From positions 3,968,001 to 4,032,000 of the forward strand of contig OY744472.1 in NCBI GenBank assembly GCA_963556145.1: a stretch of DNA of 64,000 bases, written 5' to 3'. A model generated the notes under the pieces. The model was not told where the DNA came from. It saw only the letters and a program-made list of their open reading frames with translations, and made no database searches. The stretch's first letter is position 1. Each line of letters starts with the position of its first letter. This document shows positions 44,580 to 57,001 of this stretch, in pieces. The position numbers were made by a program, and so were the translations under genes. The DNA is from Hygrocybe punicea (Eukaryota; Basidiomycota; Agaricomycetes; Agaricales; Hygrophoraceae).

Positions 44580-44970
44580 TGCTTCAATGTCTATATAATG
44601 CCAGGTATGGTTCTGTCCAGTGCACCCAATCAATTCGGAACTCTACACTGAAGTAAGCCCCAAGTGTGACTTACATCGACTCTAGCCTTTTTTCTCATTT
44701 TACACCAGAGTATTGTGATTGAATTTGAACATCGACTAAAACTATTTTATTGCATGATAACTTAGGGCCAGTTCATTGTTTGCAAATGTTCATCCCTAAT
44801 TGAATACGACTACTAGTTCAGAGCCTCGGTGTATGCAAGCAATGACTGGGTAGGCACAGAAAATGCAGATGACTAGGGAAAGCGTGACTATTCAAGCAAG
44901 AATTCGTATTTATGCTGGGATTGTTTAGGGCCAGTTCTGAGAAGGCTTGAACCGGCCCTAAACAATCTCC
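44580..44970 (-). repeat. Inverted counterpart of 35585-35968
   Basis: The upstream flank of the Spt5-like fragment matches the flank of the 36 kb copy in reverse orientation, including the TTAGGGCCAGTTC element (44765-44940) and the hairpin at 44924-44969. This shows that the duplication included upstream DNA with the small element already in it. Confidence 0.75.
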
Positions 44971-45057
44971 AAATAAAAGTTGAACTTAGTAGTAATGGCT
45001 CAGCATCTTCAAGTTGAAGGGGGAAGACTTGAACATAAAATTTCACCAATCTATGTA

Positions 45058-47039
45058 CTACATTGGAGTTTGTGTCAGGTGCATAAAGTTATAGATCTTA
45101 TCGAAGAAAATACCAAAGAAAGTCGCAGTACGGATGGCTATATCATCTGGAGAATTTGAAACAAAATGCGAACCGCCCTGCGATGAAACATCCATTTTCA
45201 GTATAAGGTCTTTTAACTCCTTCCTGACGAAAGCGATCATTGATTCAAGTATTTGAACTGGCAATGACAATGGTAGCGTGCATGCAGTAAATCTTTGGTT
45301 CGGAGCCAGAACTTCAAAGAACTGGGGTTCACAAACTCCCAAAAGAGAGTACAAGTGTGAACAGGCACGACAGCATTGATTGGATAACCCAACAACATTG
45401 TCTGCAGGCTATATCACAGAATAATATCAAATCAACGCACAACTGAGATATCAAGTATATAATTTACTGCAGATGCAGCCTGATGGATAGTCGCCATGCT
45501 AGCTGCACAATGCAGCGTCCCATAGAAGTTCTCACCATTCACCATGTGAATGTTTAAGAAATTTTGGAACATCACGTTTGTCGAGATTAATATCTCAATC
45601 ACTACGATGGCATCCCATGCGGAGTAGTTAGACAGATAACCAATATCGGGGGAGGACATGATTTCTTCGATAACCTGTTTCCAAGGTCGCATTTGGGTCC
45701 CTTTAGGATGATTGCCAACGACTTTCAGAGAGAAGGACATTGAGTTCCAACCAGATGTGAAGGCAAGGAGTTTGCTAACAGCTTCGAAATGAACCACTTG
45801 TAAATGCAACCAACATGTATATGCATTGGCGACAGAAGGCTCTCTGAGGTGAATCCCCGATGCTTGAACATCCAGAAGTTCTGCATCCCAATAATCACCC
45901 TCTACATTCGTATTCGCTCTATTATGAGGGTCGGGGAGCTCCATTCTGTTCAAATGGTCCTCTAAATAGGAGGAAAAAATGAGATTCCGGAGGGCCATTC
46001 CGCAAATAGTAACGCGATAAGCTGTGATTTCGAAAAATTTCATGTCGTCATCTGACAATGTGCAACCGGTGTATTTCTCGAGCAACAGAAGGAATTCTAT
46101 GAATTTACAAAGCAGATGGCATAGTAGCCCATGAAACTCAGGGTGGGTTATATCAGTATAAATGCAGGGAGGGTCGCATTCGGTTGGTAGTTATTCACTG
46201 CAGCCATGAGGTTAGGGAAGTCGACTTCTGAAAATTCCAGGTTGCGTTGTATGTCAGGATCTGAGAAGGTTTTGATAAAGGTGATATCTTGAGGAAGTAA
46301 TGGTTTGTCTTTGGGAAATGGATGATGGATATAATAATTTTGGGTGGTCAAAAGGGGGTAAAGAAATGGTAAAGAATAATTCAGGTGTTGAATTCGATGA
46401 AGTATCCTCGGATAGGCCTTGGAGGCTACATAAACGAAGATTCCTATCTTTTCTGGAGAGTGTGCGTGTAAATTGAAAAGGTGAGCAAGTGCAGCTGCAT
46501 GTTCTTGGTATGACTGTGAAGTCCTAGTACAATGCGTGAGAAAGATAGCTTGTCGGGCATTGAGTTACTTACCACATATTTCTTATATATGGAAAAGGAT
46601 TGGATAGGTCAATGTCACATGCACCTGGAGTTAGAATGGAGGACTCCTCTTCCATGATCGTTGAGGAGAGAGCCTCACTGGCAGTCATCTGAGGGCTGGG
46701 AATGGCTGTAGCTGTAGCCTTGGGACACTTGTCATGATTGCAAATGGTCAGTTCCCAAACAGAATTGTGCCGATGGGTGATTGACACCACGGTGAATTCA
46801 TGGTCCCTAGCCAGGAGCGTGGCAAGAGCAGCAAGACATTCATCGTGCTCCAAGTCCGATTTGCCAGTGAAAGCACTGTCACGGTAACCACTCAGCAGCG
46901 GGAATTGCCAGTGATCTCCAGACATTGGCGAGTTGGATGCATCGAGACACTGGAGGATCTCTAACAACATAGTGATAGTCCGGAAGGTAAGAATCCTCTC
47001 TCGGGTTTTGGTCATGGAATTATCATGACGGTCGGCCAT
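45058..47039 (-). CDS. OTT_1508-like deaminase-fold protein, catalytic Glu replaced
   Basis: Exon 1 runs 47039-46573 (MADRHDNSMTKTRERIL; donor GTAAGT). Exon 2 from about 46500 reads AALAHLFNLHAHSPEKIGIF and IHHPFPKDKPLLPQDITFI. A 1-base frameshift near 46165 is needed to enter the next block (FHGLLCHLLCKFIEFLLLLE, GCTLSDDDMKFFEITAYRVT) down to 45468. A 59-base intron (45409-45467) then joins HQAASA to PADNVVGLSNQCCRACSHLY; TAG is at 45058-45060. Cytidine-deaminase-like zinc sites use H/C-x-E and a C-x-x-C pair. Here the first is HCA (45504-45512), so the proton-shuttling Glu is Ala, while CRAC is kept. Zinc binding may persist but deamination is unlikely. The sister gene at 48-49.6 kb keeps HCE. 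Family assignment is from memory of fungal proteins with PF14441-like signatures. Confidence 0.65.
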
Positions 47040-47470
47040 TTCACTCGACAGTCTTCAAGTTGTAGGGAGTCACAGTTGAACGTTGAACTTTCAGCTCGAT
47101 GTTTGAACTTCAAGCTCCGGCTTCAAATCATCATCATGGTGATGATCATCATGATTTTGAAGTTGAAGTCCATCATGATGTTCTAAGTTAGGCTCCTGAG
47201 TTGGAATTTGTTCAGTCCCACGGAGTTCCCGAATTCTGTCCATGGGAACTTCAACTTGAACTTAAACAGCCTAGTCATGGTCACGGTCACGGGCACTTCT
47301 TAGAACCGGCACTTCTTAGAACCGGCCCTCAACAAATTTTGAATAAAATTGAAAGCATCAACTTGAAGAACCTTTCACTCTTTCTATGTCGATAGCACTG
47401 TAGTATACTAAAATTTGTTGAACTTTTCAACTTGAAGTTATTCCGCTGCTGCAATTACTAAGAACTAAGA
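47040..47470. promoter_or_regulatory. Spacer between divergent deaminase-like genes
   Basis: Contains many TTGAACTT/AAGTTGAA words, an ATCATCATGGTGATGATCAT palindrome near 47127-47158 and a direct repeat of GGCACTTCTTAGAACCGG (47293 and 47310). The last is next to a GAACCGGCCC sequence related to the small elements at 35.6 and 44.9 kb. Any promoter role is inferred from position only. Confidence 0.35.
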
Positions 47471-47474
47471 TTAC

Positions 47475-48110
47475 TAAAGGCAAAAGAGGCCAATGCTGTG
47501 ACCACTCAATTGCAAGAGAATGACTCAGAGCTGTGGTGGGATGATAGCCTGATGGTAGTCTTCAGGTATGTTCATCCGATCGTTGCATACTAGTAAATGA
47601 CTCCAAACTTATCTCACATCTTTTTTCTCCGAAGACTCTCAGGCTGTCAACTTTCTGCTGTGCTGCGTTTTAACGCTATCACAGTGTCTGGACTGAACAG
47701 CATTCCTATGGCTTTCCAAAGTCAAATCTTCAGTAGGTTTTGTTCGTCCTGAGTCGGCTAATGTTGCTATTGCCCAGCCACTATGTCAACCAAAGATACG
47801 CTGCAAACTTTTTGAATGGTTAACGCCTTATTATCAAGGGTTTTGAACCCACCAATCCACCAAGGAAAGTGCCTGTTGCTGATGCAGCATATCGCCAAGA
47901 TTCCCAATCAGAAAAAGAGCTTGCTGAGCTGGTCGAACGCAATCTCACTGCTCTCAGTACGTAGCTATGAAATTGTAGCTGCCATCCCTATGCGTTGAAC
48001 AGATCCACGTCTTCAAACTTTTGTCGTTACTCCCAATCCTCGTCATCCCAAAAAAGCATACAAATCCATGCGATGCTTTGACATTCAAGGGAGCACAGAC
48101 AATCCTAACT
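47475..48110 (+). other. Upstream coding-like sequence of second deaminase-like gene
   Basis: Frames such as GFEPTNPPRKVPVADAAYRQ with DSQSEKELAELVERNLTALS (about 47833-47963) and KKHTNPCDALTFKGAQTILT (about 48052-48110) look protein-like and may be 5' exons of the gene that follows. A GTATGT donor near 47566 and pyrimidine-rich stretches support introns, but frames do not chain cleanly. Confidence 0.35.
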
Positions 48111-49644
48111 ATGGAGGTTCCTGATCTCGATGTCTCCGATCCACTCCCATATTTGAAAAAAACCTGGTAAGTTTAATTCTTTATTCATTTATTATTTCAT
48201 TCAAACTTTATGCTAGGAAAGATCAAACCTTTCAGGACCATGTGGTTGCAATAGAGAAGCTGGCAACGAAAAATCGTCTGGATATGAACTTGATGTTTAC
48301 GTTTATGCAAAATCGCATCCAAAGATGCTCAAGTGACTTACCAATGACCTCTCATCTTTGCTGTTTTTCAATGGTCTAGTAGACCTTCCGAAAGATAAAC
48401 ATAGCGATCCCCTTCCCCAGACCCCAACTACTGACTTTCGAGGCAACTCCGCACTTACATCATGGCTCGAGGTCGAGGTTGTGCAAGAAAAGTTGAATGG
48501 GGTGGGCTTGAAGATTCCTCGTCTTTTAGATAGGGTAAAAAACCAACCTAACGTGACGTTATACATGGAATCAACATATGAAGATTTCCACCAACTCCTC
48601 CACACCGTCCTCCTCAAGTTCAGGAGATCTCTCGAGACTCTCAAGGGGATGAAAAATCCTGCGTATAAATTTGATGAGGCGGTCTATAACATTGCCTTTT
48701 TCGGATTGACATTGCAGGCCATCATTCACTCTTCTTCACTCCAACATCACCTCGACAGGATCAATTTACCCCACCTGCACCTTGTCACGGACCCATCCAA
48801 AAAAGCCATGCAGGATGAGGACGAGAAGCCAGAGGAGCCAGATGAAGACCTCCAAACAATCATGGAGTTACCCTTACGCCCTGCATATGCAGCTTGGTTA
48901 TGCCTGCAGGTAGCGTACTTCGATGCCACCGCTCAAATCATGTCAAAAAATAACGCAAGAATCAAAATTAATGTGCTCGCTACTGAACACCCCAGAACAG
49001 CTACGCGTGATTGGGAGGATATCATTACCGAAATCTCACCAAGTGTGGATGCCACCCCAAAGATTATTTCATTTGTACGAGAAATATTTGCCTTGGCCGA
49101 CAATAGAGGCGAAACGACAAAGTATTCAAAATTTCTCCAAAATTTGAAAGACCGTAAATGCTATGCCAGGACAACACATTGTGAGCTAATTTTGTTAGTT
49201 TGCATTTTGGGCAAGATGTATGGCTTAGAGGTATGTGTTGTGAAAAAAAGTGAGGCCTTCTGACTTACGGCATAGGATGCGGAATGGATCATTGGGGTGT
49301 CAAAACTTAGTTGCCCCATATGTTGGAAGGTAATCCAATTAGTCTCCGGTTTTTGTGTTCAAGGGTGCCACCAAAAACTGAATGCAACTTCGCTTCTGCC
49401 AAATCTTCCAGAGAATGTCCTGAATGAGATGTTAAATGTCATTGGAGACATACTGATAGAGGTGTTGCAGGGGCAGATGGAGAAAACGACTTACATCGGA
49501 AAGCATAAATGGACAGGAATGGCAGATTCATATGCAAGTGTCACTTCAAGCCAGGTCCCCCCCACTGTAACTCCGGAAGGTCACAATTCTACCTTTTTTC
49601 AAAAAGCACAGTTTTCAATTATACTTAGACTTACAAGTTCCTGA
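48111..49644 (+). CDS. OTT_1508-like deaminase-fold protein with HCE and CPIC motifs
   Basis: A first exon from at least 48111 (MEVPDLDVSDPLPYLKKTW) joins across the intron 48167-48216 to KDQTFQDHVVAIEKL. Around 48330-48357 one frameshift leads into a long frame to 49230 (FHQLLHTVLLKFRRSLETL, YNIAFFGLTLQAIIHSSSLQ, AYAAWLCLQVAYFDATAQIM). The 45-base intron 49231-49275 joins YGLE to DAEWIIGVSKLSCPICWKVI; the stop is at 49642-49644. HCE (49177-49185) and CPIC (49312-49323) fit a deaminase-type zinc site. The first motif is preceded by ARTT and the second by GVSK, as in fungal members I remember. Substrate unknown. It is divergent to the sister gene at 45-47 kb. Confidence 0.65.
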
Positions 49645-49996
49645 TGACAATATATGACATTGCTTGTGAACTACCGCAGATGCACGTCAAAATCTCAGGA
49701 CTGTTACTTTTACTGAACAGAAACTCCGTATGTATGCGCTTGTCTTACCATGTACAGCACTTATACTCTGATAGGTATTCTTGCGGCAAATGCTTCAGCT
49801 CCTCTGATTGGAGAGGCCTGCCCTAAACCAGTTTGCAATAAAGACACGCGTGTGACATTTTTTCTCTCTTCCCTTGCCAAAGTGCTGAAACAACGGTTTG
49901 CCCTAGGAGGTCAGTGTAATGGAGTAGGATGGTCTACAACTTGAATACATGTGCGATAATCACAATAGTCATCATGACTGCTTTATAATTTAGCTA
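49645..49996. other. No supported gene
   Basis: Short overlapping plus-strand frames lack family resemblance or splice continuity. 3' flank of the deaminase-like gene. Confidence 0.35.
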
Positions 49997-50445
49997 CTAG
50001 GATGTGGATGTAATGGAAAACTGGACTAGTAGCCCTGGTTGGGATCGACATGGAGAATGTTGCAACGTCCTGACAGCCCGATAAGTCAGATATGTGCTTG
50101 TATGTGCTGCATGCAACGAATTGACAGCTTCGAGCACAGGCCCACGGTCATCATGTAAGAGGTGGATCTTGTCAATGATGAGCAGGCAGATGAGGTTCGT
50201 GATCCATTTGACTCCACGCAGCTGACTTGCACACCTCTCCAATGGGGTGTATGCGTCTCACTTCGCACCAACAGTTCACCATGGGGAAATGTCACTTGAA
50301 CTGCTGGGAAGACCCTCAACTTCATGCCAAGTTTGCACTGGGAACAGGCTCGTGGTGACTGCGCATCATGGTGTGCGATATGGGGGGCCACGGTGAGCAT
50401 CCAACTCCTACTCTTTTGACAAGGCACCTCAAATGTCGGAGACAC
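49997..50445 (-). pseudogene. Fragment of a Ski2/Brr2/Slh1-type helicase
   Basis: LLIIDKIHLLHDDRGPVLEA on the minus strand (about 50205-50146) matches the Walker B region of Ski2-like RNA helicases of the Brr2/Slh1/Mer3 group, normally LLIIDEIHLLHDERG; the catalytic Glu is Lys here. A following frame with LSGRCNILHVDPNQGY resembles the downstream LSATLPNY...VDP..G region with its middle missing. Upstream (50445-50250) is a non-helicase Ser/Cys-rich stretch in a different frame. No start or later helicase motifs are present. This looks like a captured, inactivated gene fragment left beside the Plavaka element. Confidence 0.6.
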
Positions 50446-50739
50446 AGATCAATCACCTTTATAAGCCCTTCAAGTTTGTGGCTTAATCCTACTCACATCG
50501 TCACAGTAGTAGTTGCCTTGTTAAATAAATCATGTGTACTGTAGAATTTCGAGTTCATACAGTTTTCAGCCCTATAACTACCCATCTGCGAGTCTGGGTT
50601 TGAATCTTACTTGACTCAAGTGAGCATCCGAGTCACAGATGCCCTACCAATGACTCATCCGTGGTCATAGACGCTGTACCAGTACTTGAGGTGCTGGAAC
50701 CTGCCCACTGGTACGAGTGTGCCCTTACTTGGATGGAGT

Positions 50740-53700
50740 ATGGAGTCAGTTTGTGTGTGTGGCCAATCGTTCCAACAGCTCAGTGCTTTCACCAACCACA
50801 AGCACACCTGCCAATCGTCGAAGAAGCGCCTTTTCAGTGCTCTGGACAAGGCAAAACAACTCTGGAAAGGTCCCAAGAGGTGTCGACTTCTTTCATCGTC
50901 TTTGGAGATTGATAAAGTGCCTCTGGTGGGTTTGGCACCCCAGGCAGCAGACCCAGTGGTTGCAATTGAGGTACGCTATTTTGAATATGATGAAAGATAA
51001 CCGCTCATTAAATATTGTTCTTAGATTGGTGTTATTCCGGACAATGAAAACCAAGCTGATGACTCCCATATGTCTATGATGGAACACGTGCCATGGACCC
51101 GAAGACTTAATTGTCGACTTCCTCTACAATTCAGAGATCCACTGCTGCAACTGCCACCACTTTTGCCACTGCCATCCCTCATCCATTCTATCATGTTGAC
51201 TTCACAGTCAATGGCAAACAATAGAACAGCTTCAAATTCATCATTGGGCTTGAGCTCAGGAGCGGTACGCCGTTGACTGTGCCAAGTGTTCAGGATGGTA
51301 CGCAACATATTTGGGCTATCATGGCTGTACCACACTGCAGAATTGCCTTCGCATGATCCAGAGGAGTACAACAAGTTATCGAATATCCACATCCACTCCA
51401 CCAACATTTTATCCTTATCCGAACCACAGCTCATTCCGCTTAGGTGAGTGGTATTGGAATGGCGGCGTCCAGAAGTCTCAGTCTAGCTTTAATGAGCTTT
51501 TAGACATCGTTGGAGATCATGGCTTCGAGCCCGCAGCTGTTCGAGATACCAAATGGAGTGAGATCAACAATATTCTAGCAAGTGGTGAAGATGAAGAATG
51601 GTTGGATGAGGATGCTGGATGGAAACATATGCCTGTGACCATTGAAGTGCCCTATCAGCTTTGCCATGGCATCTCCCCAGATCCCGATGCCAGTCCTCGA
51701 AGTTACATGATTGATGACTTTTATCACTGCAGTCTGGTTTCGGTCATTCGGGAAAAGCTTTCGGATTCAACAGGAGGTCATTGGCATTTTCATTACCAAC
51801 CATTCGAGCTGAATTGGCAGCCTGGCGAAGTTCCTCGCCTGGTGCATGTTCAGGGTGAACTGTACACATCTCCTGCCTTCATCGATACCCATCGCAAACT
51901 GCAAGATTCTCCTGCAGAACCAGGTTGCTCACTTCCATGCATGTGATGTTCTGGTCTGATGTTATGCACCTGACGTCATTTGATGATGTGAAGATTTGGC
52001 CTCTTTACATGTTTTTTGGAAACGAATCCAAATATTACCGGTGTATACCCTCATGCCATTTCTGTCACCACATTGCGTATTTTCATTCAGTGCATGCTAT
52101 ATTTCTGCTGATTGCCGGATCATGGCTGATCATCTATGTGATAGCTTCCTGGGGCCTTCAAGGATTTCACCACCAAGCAAACCACAGGGGGGAAAGAACC
52201 CAGTGATCAATTCATGGCGCACTGCGCTCAGGAGCTCATGCACGCCCACTGGATGATTCTACTTGATGATGAATTTCTGGAAGCTTGGGTGCATGGCATT
52301 GTTATTACATGCTGTGACGGGATTACACAATGGTTCTATCCCTGAATATTCACCTATTCTGCGGATTATCCTGAGAAGTAGGTCATCTATTCACAACCAT
52401 GACCAATGGAATGAACTAACACAGCAATCTTTACACAGAATCCTCCACTAGTATTCATAAAATGCCTGCCCTTTGCCCTTGCCCCAGGTGTCTCACCCCA
52501 CTGTCACACTTTCATAACCTCAGGACAGCTACAGATATACAACGTCGGGTAACAATGGCTCACGTTGATGATCGTGGTTGACAGAACTTGGTTTTCGCTG
52601 CTCAGAAGCTAATATATGAAAGGCACCAACAAGTGAATAGTACTGCTGTGGAGAATTTGTTGAAAGAGACATCTTTGGTTCCAAACCTAGTATGCCTGTT
52701 GCCATAATAATATTATGCTTAGCCCATTACAACTAACCCTTGTGACCTAGAATGCCTTTTCTTGTAGACTGGGACACTTCAGCTTCGTTTTGTACTTGAT
52801 GCTGGTAGTTGATTTATTGCATGAAATGGAACTGGGTGTTTGGAAAGCATCTTTATCCATCACCTGCGAATTCTGGAATTGCACGGGGGAGTAAATCTGG
52901 TTGTGGAATTAGATCGTCGGTAAGACATTTATTGATGTATTGCTGTCACTGACCCTAATTATGGATGAAGGTATCAGCAACTCCCTTCGTTTGGAAGGGA
53001 TGCGATCCAACAATTCTCTGTTAATTGTTCTGAACTGAAAAACATGGCTGCTCGGGATTATGAGAATCTCTTGCAGGTATGAAGCAATCTCCTTCTCAGG
53101 TTACAATATTCATTATATGTCAATCAGTGCGCTATTCCTGTCTTCGACGGATTGCTTCCAGAACCTCACAATCAACAGATCTTGCATCTCTTGTTTGTGA
53201 CAGCACATTGGCACAGCCTGGCCAAATTACAGATGCACAATGACTTGACTCTTGACATTATGGATGGTGTCACAACTTCTTTCGGTGAGAAACTTCACGA
53301 ATTCAATGACACGATGTGTTCTGCCTTCATGACTTGGGAGCTTGAATGTGAGTTTAATGCATGCGTTTGCCGGCAAGCTAAGGAGGCAGCAAAGAAAAAT
53401 AACACCAAAGGCCATCGCTCCAGATCTGACACTGTCGATGCTGAAGTAAGTGATCAACCTAGACCACGGATATCAGTTGCAGGTATCGAATCTTAGAATG
53501 CTGCAGTGGATGGGTCAAGCACTAATGCTCAACGTCTTAAACATTTCAATCTCGATACATACAAGGCTCACACCCTGGGTGATTACTGCTACAATTAGAA
53601 GATATGGCACCACACCACAGAATCTTTCTCAACAGAGCCGGTAAGTATCTTCAAATCCACACAGAAAATAATTTATTCTGAATTGCTTTGTAGGGTGAAC

Positions 53701-54671
53701 TGGAGCACTGCTTGCCAAAAGCATGGTATACCCGCACAAGTCGCAAACAGTTTATTCAGCACATGATGCACATCGAGCAGTGGCAGACCCGTATCCATCA
53801 TATCCGCGAACAATTCCGAAAGGTGGGGAAGACTACACAAGAGGATGTCTCCAATAAACCTGACGTGCATCACAATATTGGGAAATCTCAAAATCTTCCT
53901 AAGAGTATCCCTCTTTTCTTGCAGAAACATGCAGGTGATCCTGTGGTAAAGGTATTGGCTCATGCTCATGACCGAAACAAACTAAGTCGTGCTTATTCAT
54001 TGCCAGGACTTCATTCCGAAACTCAAAGATCATTTACTTCCTCAAATCAAAGCCGTCTTGTCCGAAGAAGCTTCCATGGCCAATGGCATTCCATCCCGGC
54101 CTTTCAACTACAGGTTAGCAGACCCATTTTTCATGGAACAACATGAGACTAACCAAACTGCCTGCGACTCGGTGCTGTTCAAAAATGATCGCATATACCA
54201 CCATCATCTTGCTTGATTCAATTACACGACCTATGATGTCTGATGATTGCAGGATGTGGTCAATCCCAACACTTCTCACTGTAACATAATGCTCCTTGCG
54301 AATCCTGAAGACCTTGAGGGGAATGCAAACCATCGATTTTTATATGCACACGTCCTGGGAATTTTCCACACCCACGTTATTTACACCGGAACTGGGATGC
54401 TGGACTATTCGCAAAGAAAGCTGGAGTTCTTATGGGTGCGATGGTTCCAATATGTCGGAAGCCATTCCGTTGTTTGGGAAGACCATTGTTTGGATTGTGT
54501 TCAATTTCCCCCGATGGCAAGCAATGGTGCGTTTGGATTTGTAGATCCAAGGGATGTATTGCAGGGATGTCACGTTATGCCCAGGTTTGCAAAAGGAAGA
54601 CTCCATCTTGATGGGGTTGGCCTATCATGCTGTTCAGCTGATTCAAACGACTGGCTTTACTACATTGATAG
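50740..54671 (+). pseudogene. Plavaka-type transposase, 5' portion
   Basis: ATG 50740 begins an N-terminal zinc finger (CVCGQSFQQLSAFTNHKHTC) and KKRLFSALDKAKQLWKGPKR; the intron 50971-51024 is 54 bases. RRLNCRLPLQFRD follows, then FRLGEWYWNGGVQKSQSSFN (about 51440) and VHVQGELYTSPAFIDTHRKL (51844). Near 51935 a 1-base shift leads to MFWSDVMHLTSFDDVKIWPL and MFFGNESKYYRCIPSCHFC. Further blocks: LLPEPHNQQILHLLFVTAHW (53149), KAWYTRTSRKQFIQHMMHIE (53715), VLGIFHTHVIYTGTGMLDYS (54352), FPPMASNGAFGFVDPRDVLQ (54508) and VGLSCCSADSNDWLYYID ending at the donor 54672. The order and motifs match Plavaka transposases (CACTA-related cut-and-paste elements of Agaricomycetes) as I remember them. Numerous frameshifts and stops make it dead. 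The last exon lies 8.9 kb away. Confidence 0.85.
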
Positions 54672-54839
54672 GTCCAATAATGATTTCATACTATACTCTC
54701 AGGTACTCGAGCCCTTTCAGCATATCTTTCCCATGATATATGGGTTAACCGATATGGACAATTCCCACTCCAAGTGGGCTAGCTTATCTCGGCCGACCAA
54801 TATCTTTCTCCAGGGCAGATGGCTTGGCCGAGGGTTCCA

Positions 54840-55880
54840 TGTTCGGAGAAGCATGGGTTGGCCGAAGCAGAGGGATATATTGGCTGGCCATGGAACATGG
54901 ATTGGCCGACTGGGCTGGGTATTTCAGCTGGCCATGAAAGGTGGATTGGCCGATGGGTCTGGGTATTTCGGCTGGCCATGGAACATGGATTGGCCGACTG
55001 GGCTAGGTATTTCCACTGGCCATGGGAGGTGGATTGGCTGACTGGTCTGGGTATTTTGGTTGGCCATGGAATATGGATTGGCCGACCAGTCTGGGTATTT
55101 CGGTTGGCCATGGAACATGGATTGGCTGATGGGTCTGGGTATTTCGGCTGGCCATGGGAGGTGGATTGGCTGACCAGGCTGGGTATCTTGGCTGGCCATG
55201 GAACATGGATTGGCCGACTGCCCTGAGTATTTTGGCTGGCCATGGAACATGGATTGGCCGACTTCTCTGGGTGTGTCAGCTGGCCATGGAACATGAATTG
55301 GCCGACTGCCCTGGGTATTTTGGCTGGCCATGGAACTTGGATTGGCCGACTTCCCTGGGTATCTCGGCTGGCCATGGAACATGGATTGGCCGACCAGTCT
55401 CGGTATTTCACTTGGCCATGGAACATGGGTTGGCCAAATGGTCTGGGTATTTTGGCTGGCCATGGGAGATGGATTGGCCAACAGGTCTGGGTATTTAGGC
55501 TATGGATTGGCTGATGGTCTGGGTATTTCGGCTGGACATGGAACATGGATTGGCTGACCTCTGTGCGTTTATTGGCTGGCCATGAGACATGGATTGGCTG
55601 ACTGTACTGGGTGTAGCCATGGAACATGGGTTGGTGAAAGCTTTGGTTATATGACATGGCCATAGCACCTGGGTTGGCCAAAGCTCCAGCTACATTGGGA
55701 TGGCCACAGCTCTAATTACATCAGCTGTCAACATGATATGCATTGGCCAACACTCAGAATACATTGGCTGGTCATGGCACATTGGTTGGCTGTTCCTAAT
55801 GGGTCTCTGGCTGGTTGTGGGTCATGGATTGACCAGTGCCAGAGATATAATGGCCAGCCATGATATGGCTGACCTTGTGA
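54840..55880. repeat. Left-arm minisatellite, unit about 44 bases
   Basis: About 20 units of GGCTGGCCATGGAACATGG plus ATTGGCCGAC and GGGTATTTC, with changes increasing towards 55880. Since 44 is not a multiple of 3, an uninterrupted frame cycles through three peptide readings (PWNMDW, HGLAD, GHGTWIG), which produces stop-free frames of over 100 codons on both strands. Confidence 0.85.
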
Positions 55881-57001
55881 CATAGGGTTTACACCAATAA
55901 AATGCAATAAATTCCTTCTCAGACATTAACAGCTTAACATTACAACAAGTACTGCTACTGTGTCACAAATGCCTCTGAAAGGATAACAAGCAAGACACCA
56001 ATGCCATTCAGTCTTGATCTCAAAGGAGGAGCTCTTCTCCTTCTTGATCAAGACTGACTGACAAAGAAAATACTAACAAAAATTTTGCGAACAAATAACC
56101 AAAAATGGATACTGAAATCAACTAAACTAACAATATTACCTGGTCTCAATGTCACTAAAGGGAGGCTTAAAAGTAATAGTGAGACTTACCTGGTCAACTT
56201 TCAATGATGCCACCAGGCCCACTACAAGTAGGTTGCCCGGCAAGGAAATCGGGGGGATTCACCCGCCCTTTCATTCCTGAAGACCTGTACAGTGACAAGC
56301 ACTCATTTCTGAGGACCAGACACCAACAGTTGGCACGCAGAGATGCCACAATGTTCATTCAAGTTGAACAGATAACTTCAACAAAAGATACTGTCAGTAA
56401 TGGGGTAATACAAATTAATCACTCATCTGGATGCAAACATACCAAAGAAGATACCTGACGGTGAAAAAGAAGAACATACCACAATAATCAAGTAGTCCTG
56501 TGAAGTGAACAGATGTCAGCAACAAAGCCTGAGGAAATCACCTACCAGTTAAGACTATGACACTACAGAATCTCTGGTTGTTGCCTGGTACAATAACCAA
56601 GGATCCTGTAGTGTCATCAAAAGTGGTAGTGGTGGTTGTGAGGTAAGGAGAAAATCTCAACCGTGTTTGATGGGCTTGTACTTATTTGTTCATGTGACTT
56701 AACGTGTTTGTTGATCACATGTCACAAAGTGTGATGTCACGTTGGGCCGTCCAAACGTTACATCACATTTTTCACATGTCGCATCTCAATAATCATGTGA
56801 CATGCGAGTCATATTCCGAGGGCATCCTGCCCTCATCTCACTATATATAGTAGGTACAAAATAAAAAAAATAATGATATGACGAGGGCAGGGGAATCACC
56901 TTGCCCTCGTCTCACTATGTATAATAGTTACAAAAGAAAAATAATAATAACGATATGATGAGGGCAGGGTGATTCCCTGCCCTCGTCTCCTCGCTGATCC
57001 A

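Noticed and set aside
32141..44970. One large palindrome formed by the two 1,054-base elements and the two Spt5-like copies
   Set aside because: The order is element-Spt5-element-Spt5 rather than mirrored, so these are separate events.
54779..55681. 300-codon frame on the minus strand and similar frames at 62.3-63.6 kb
   Set aside because: They read through a 44-base minisatellite; the peptide is just the repeat translated in rotating frames.
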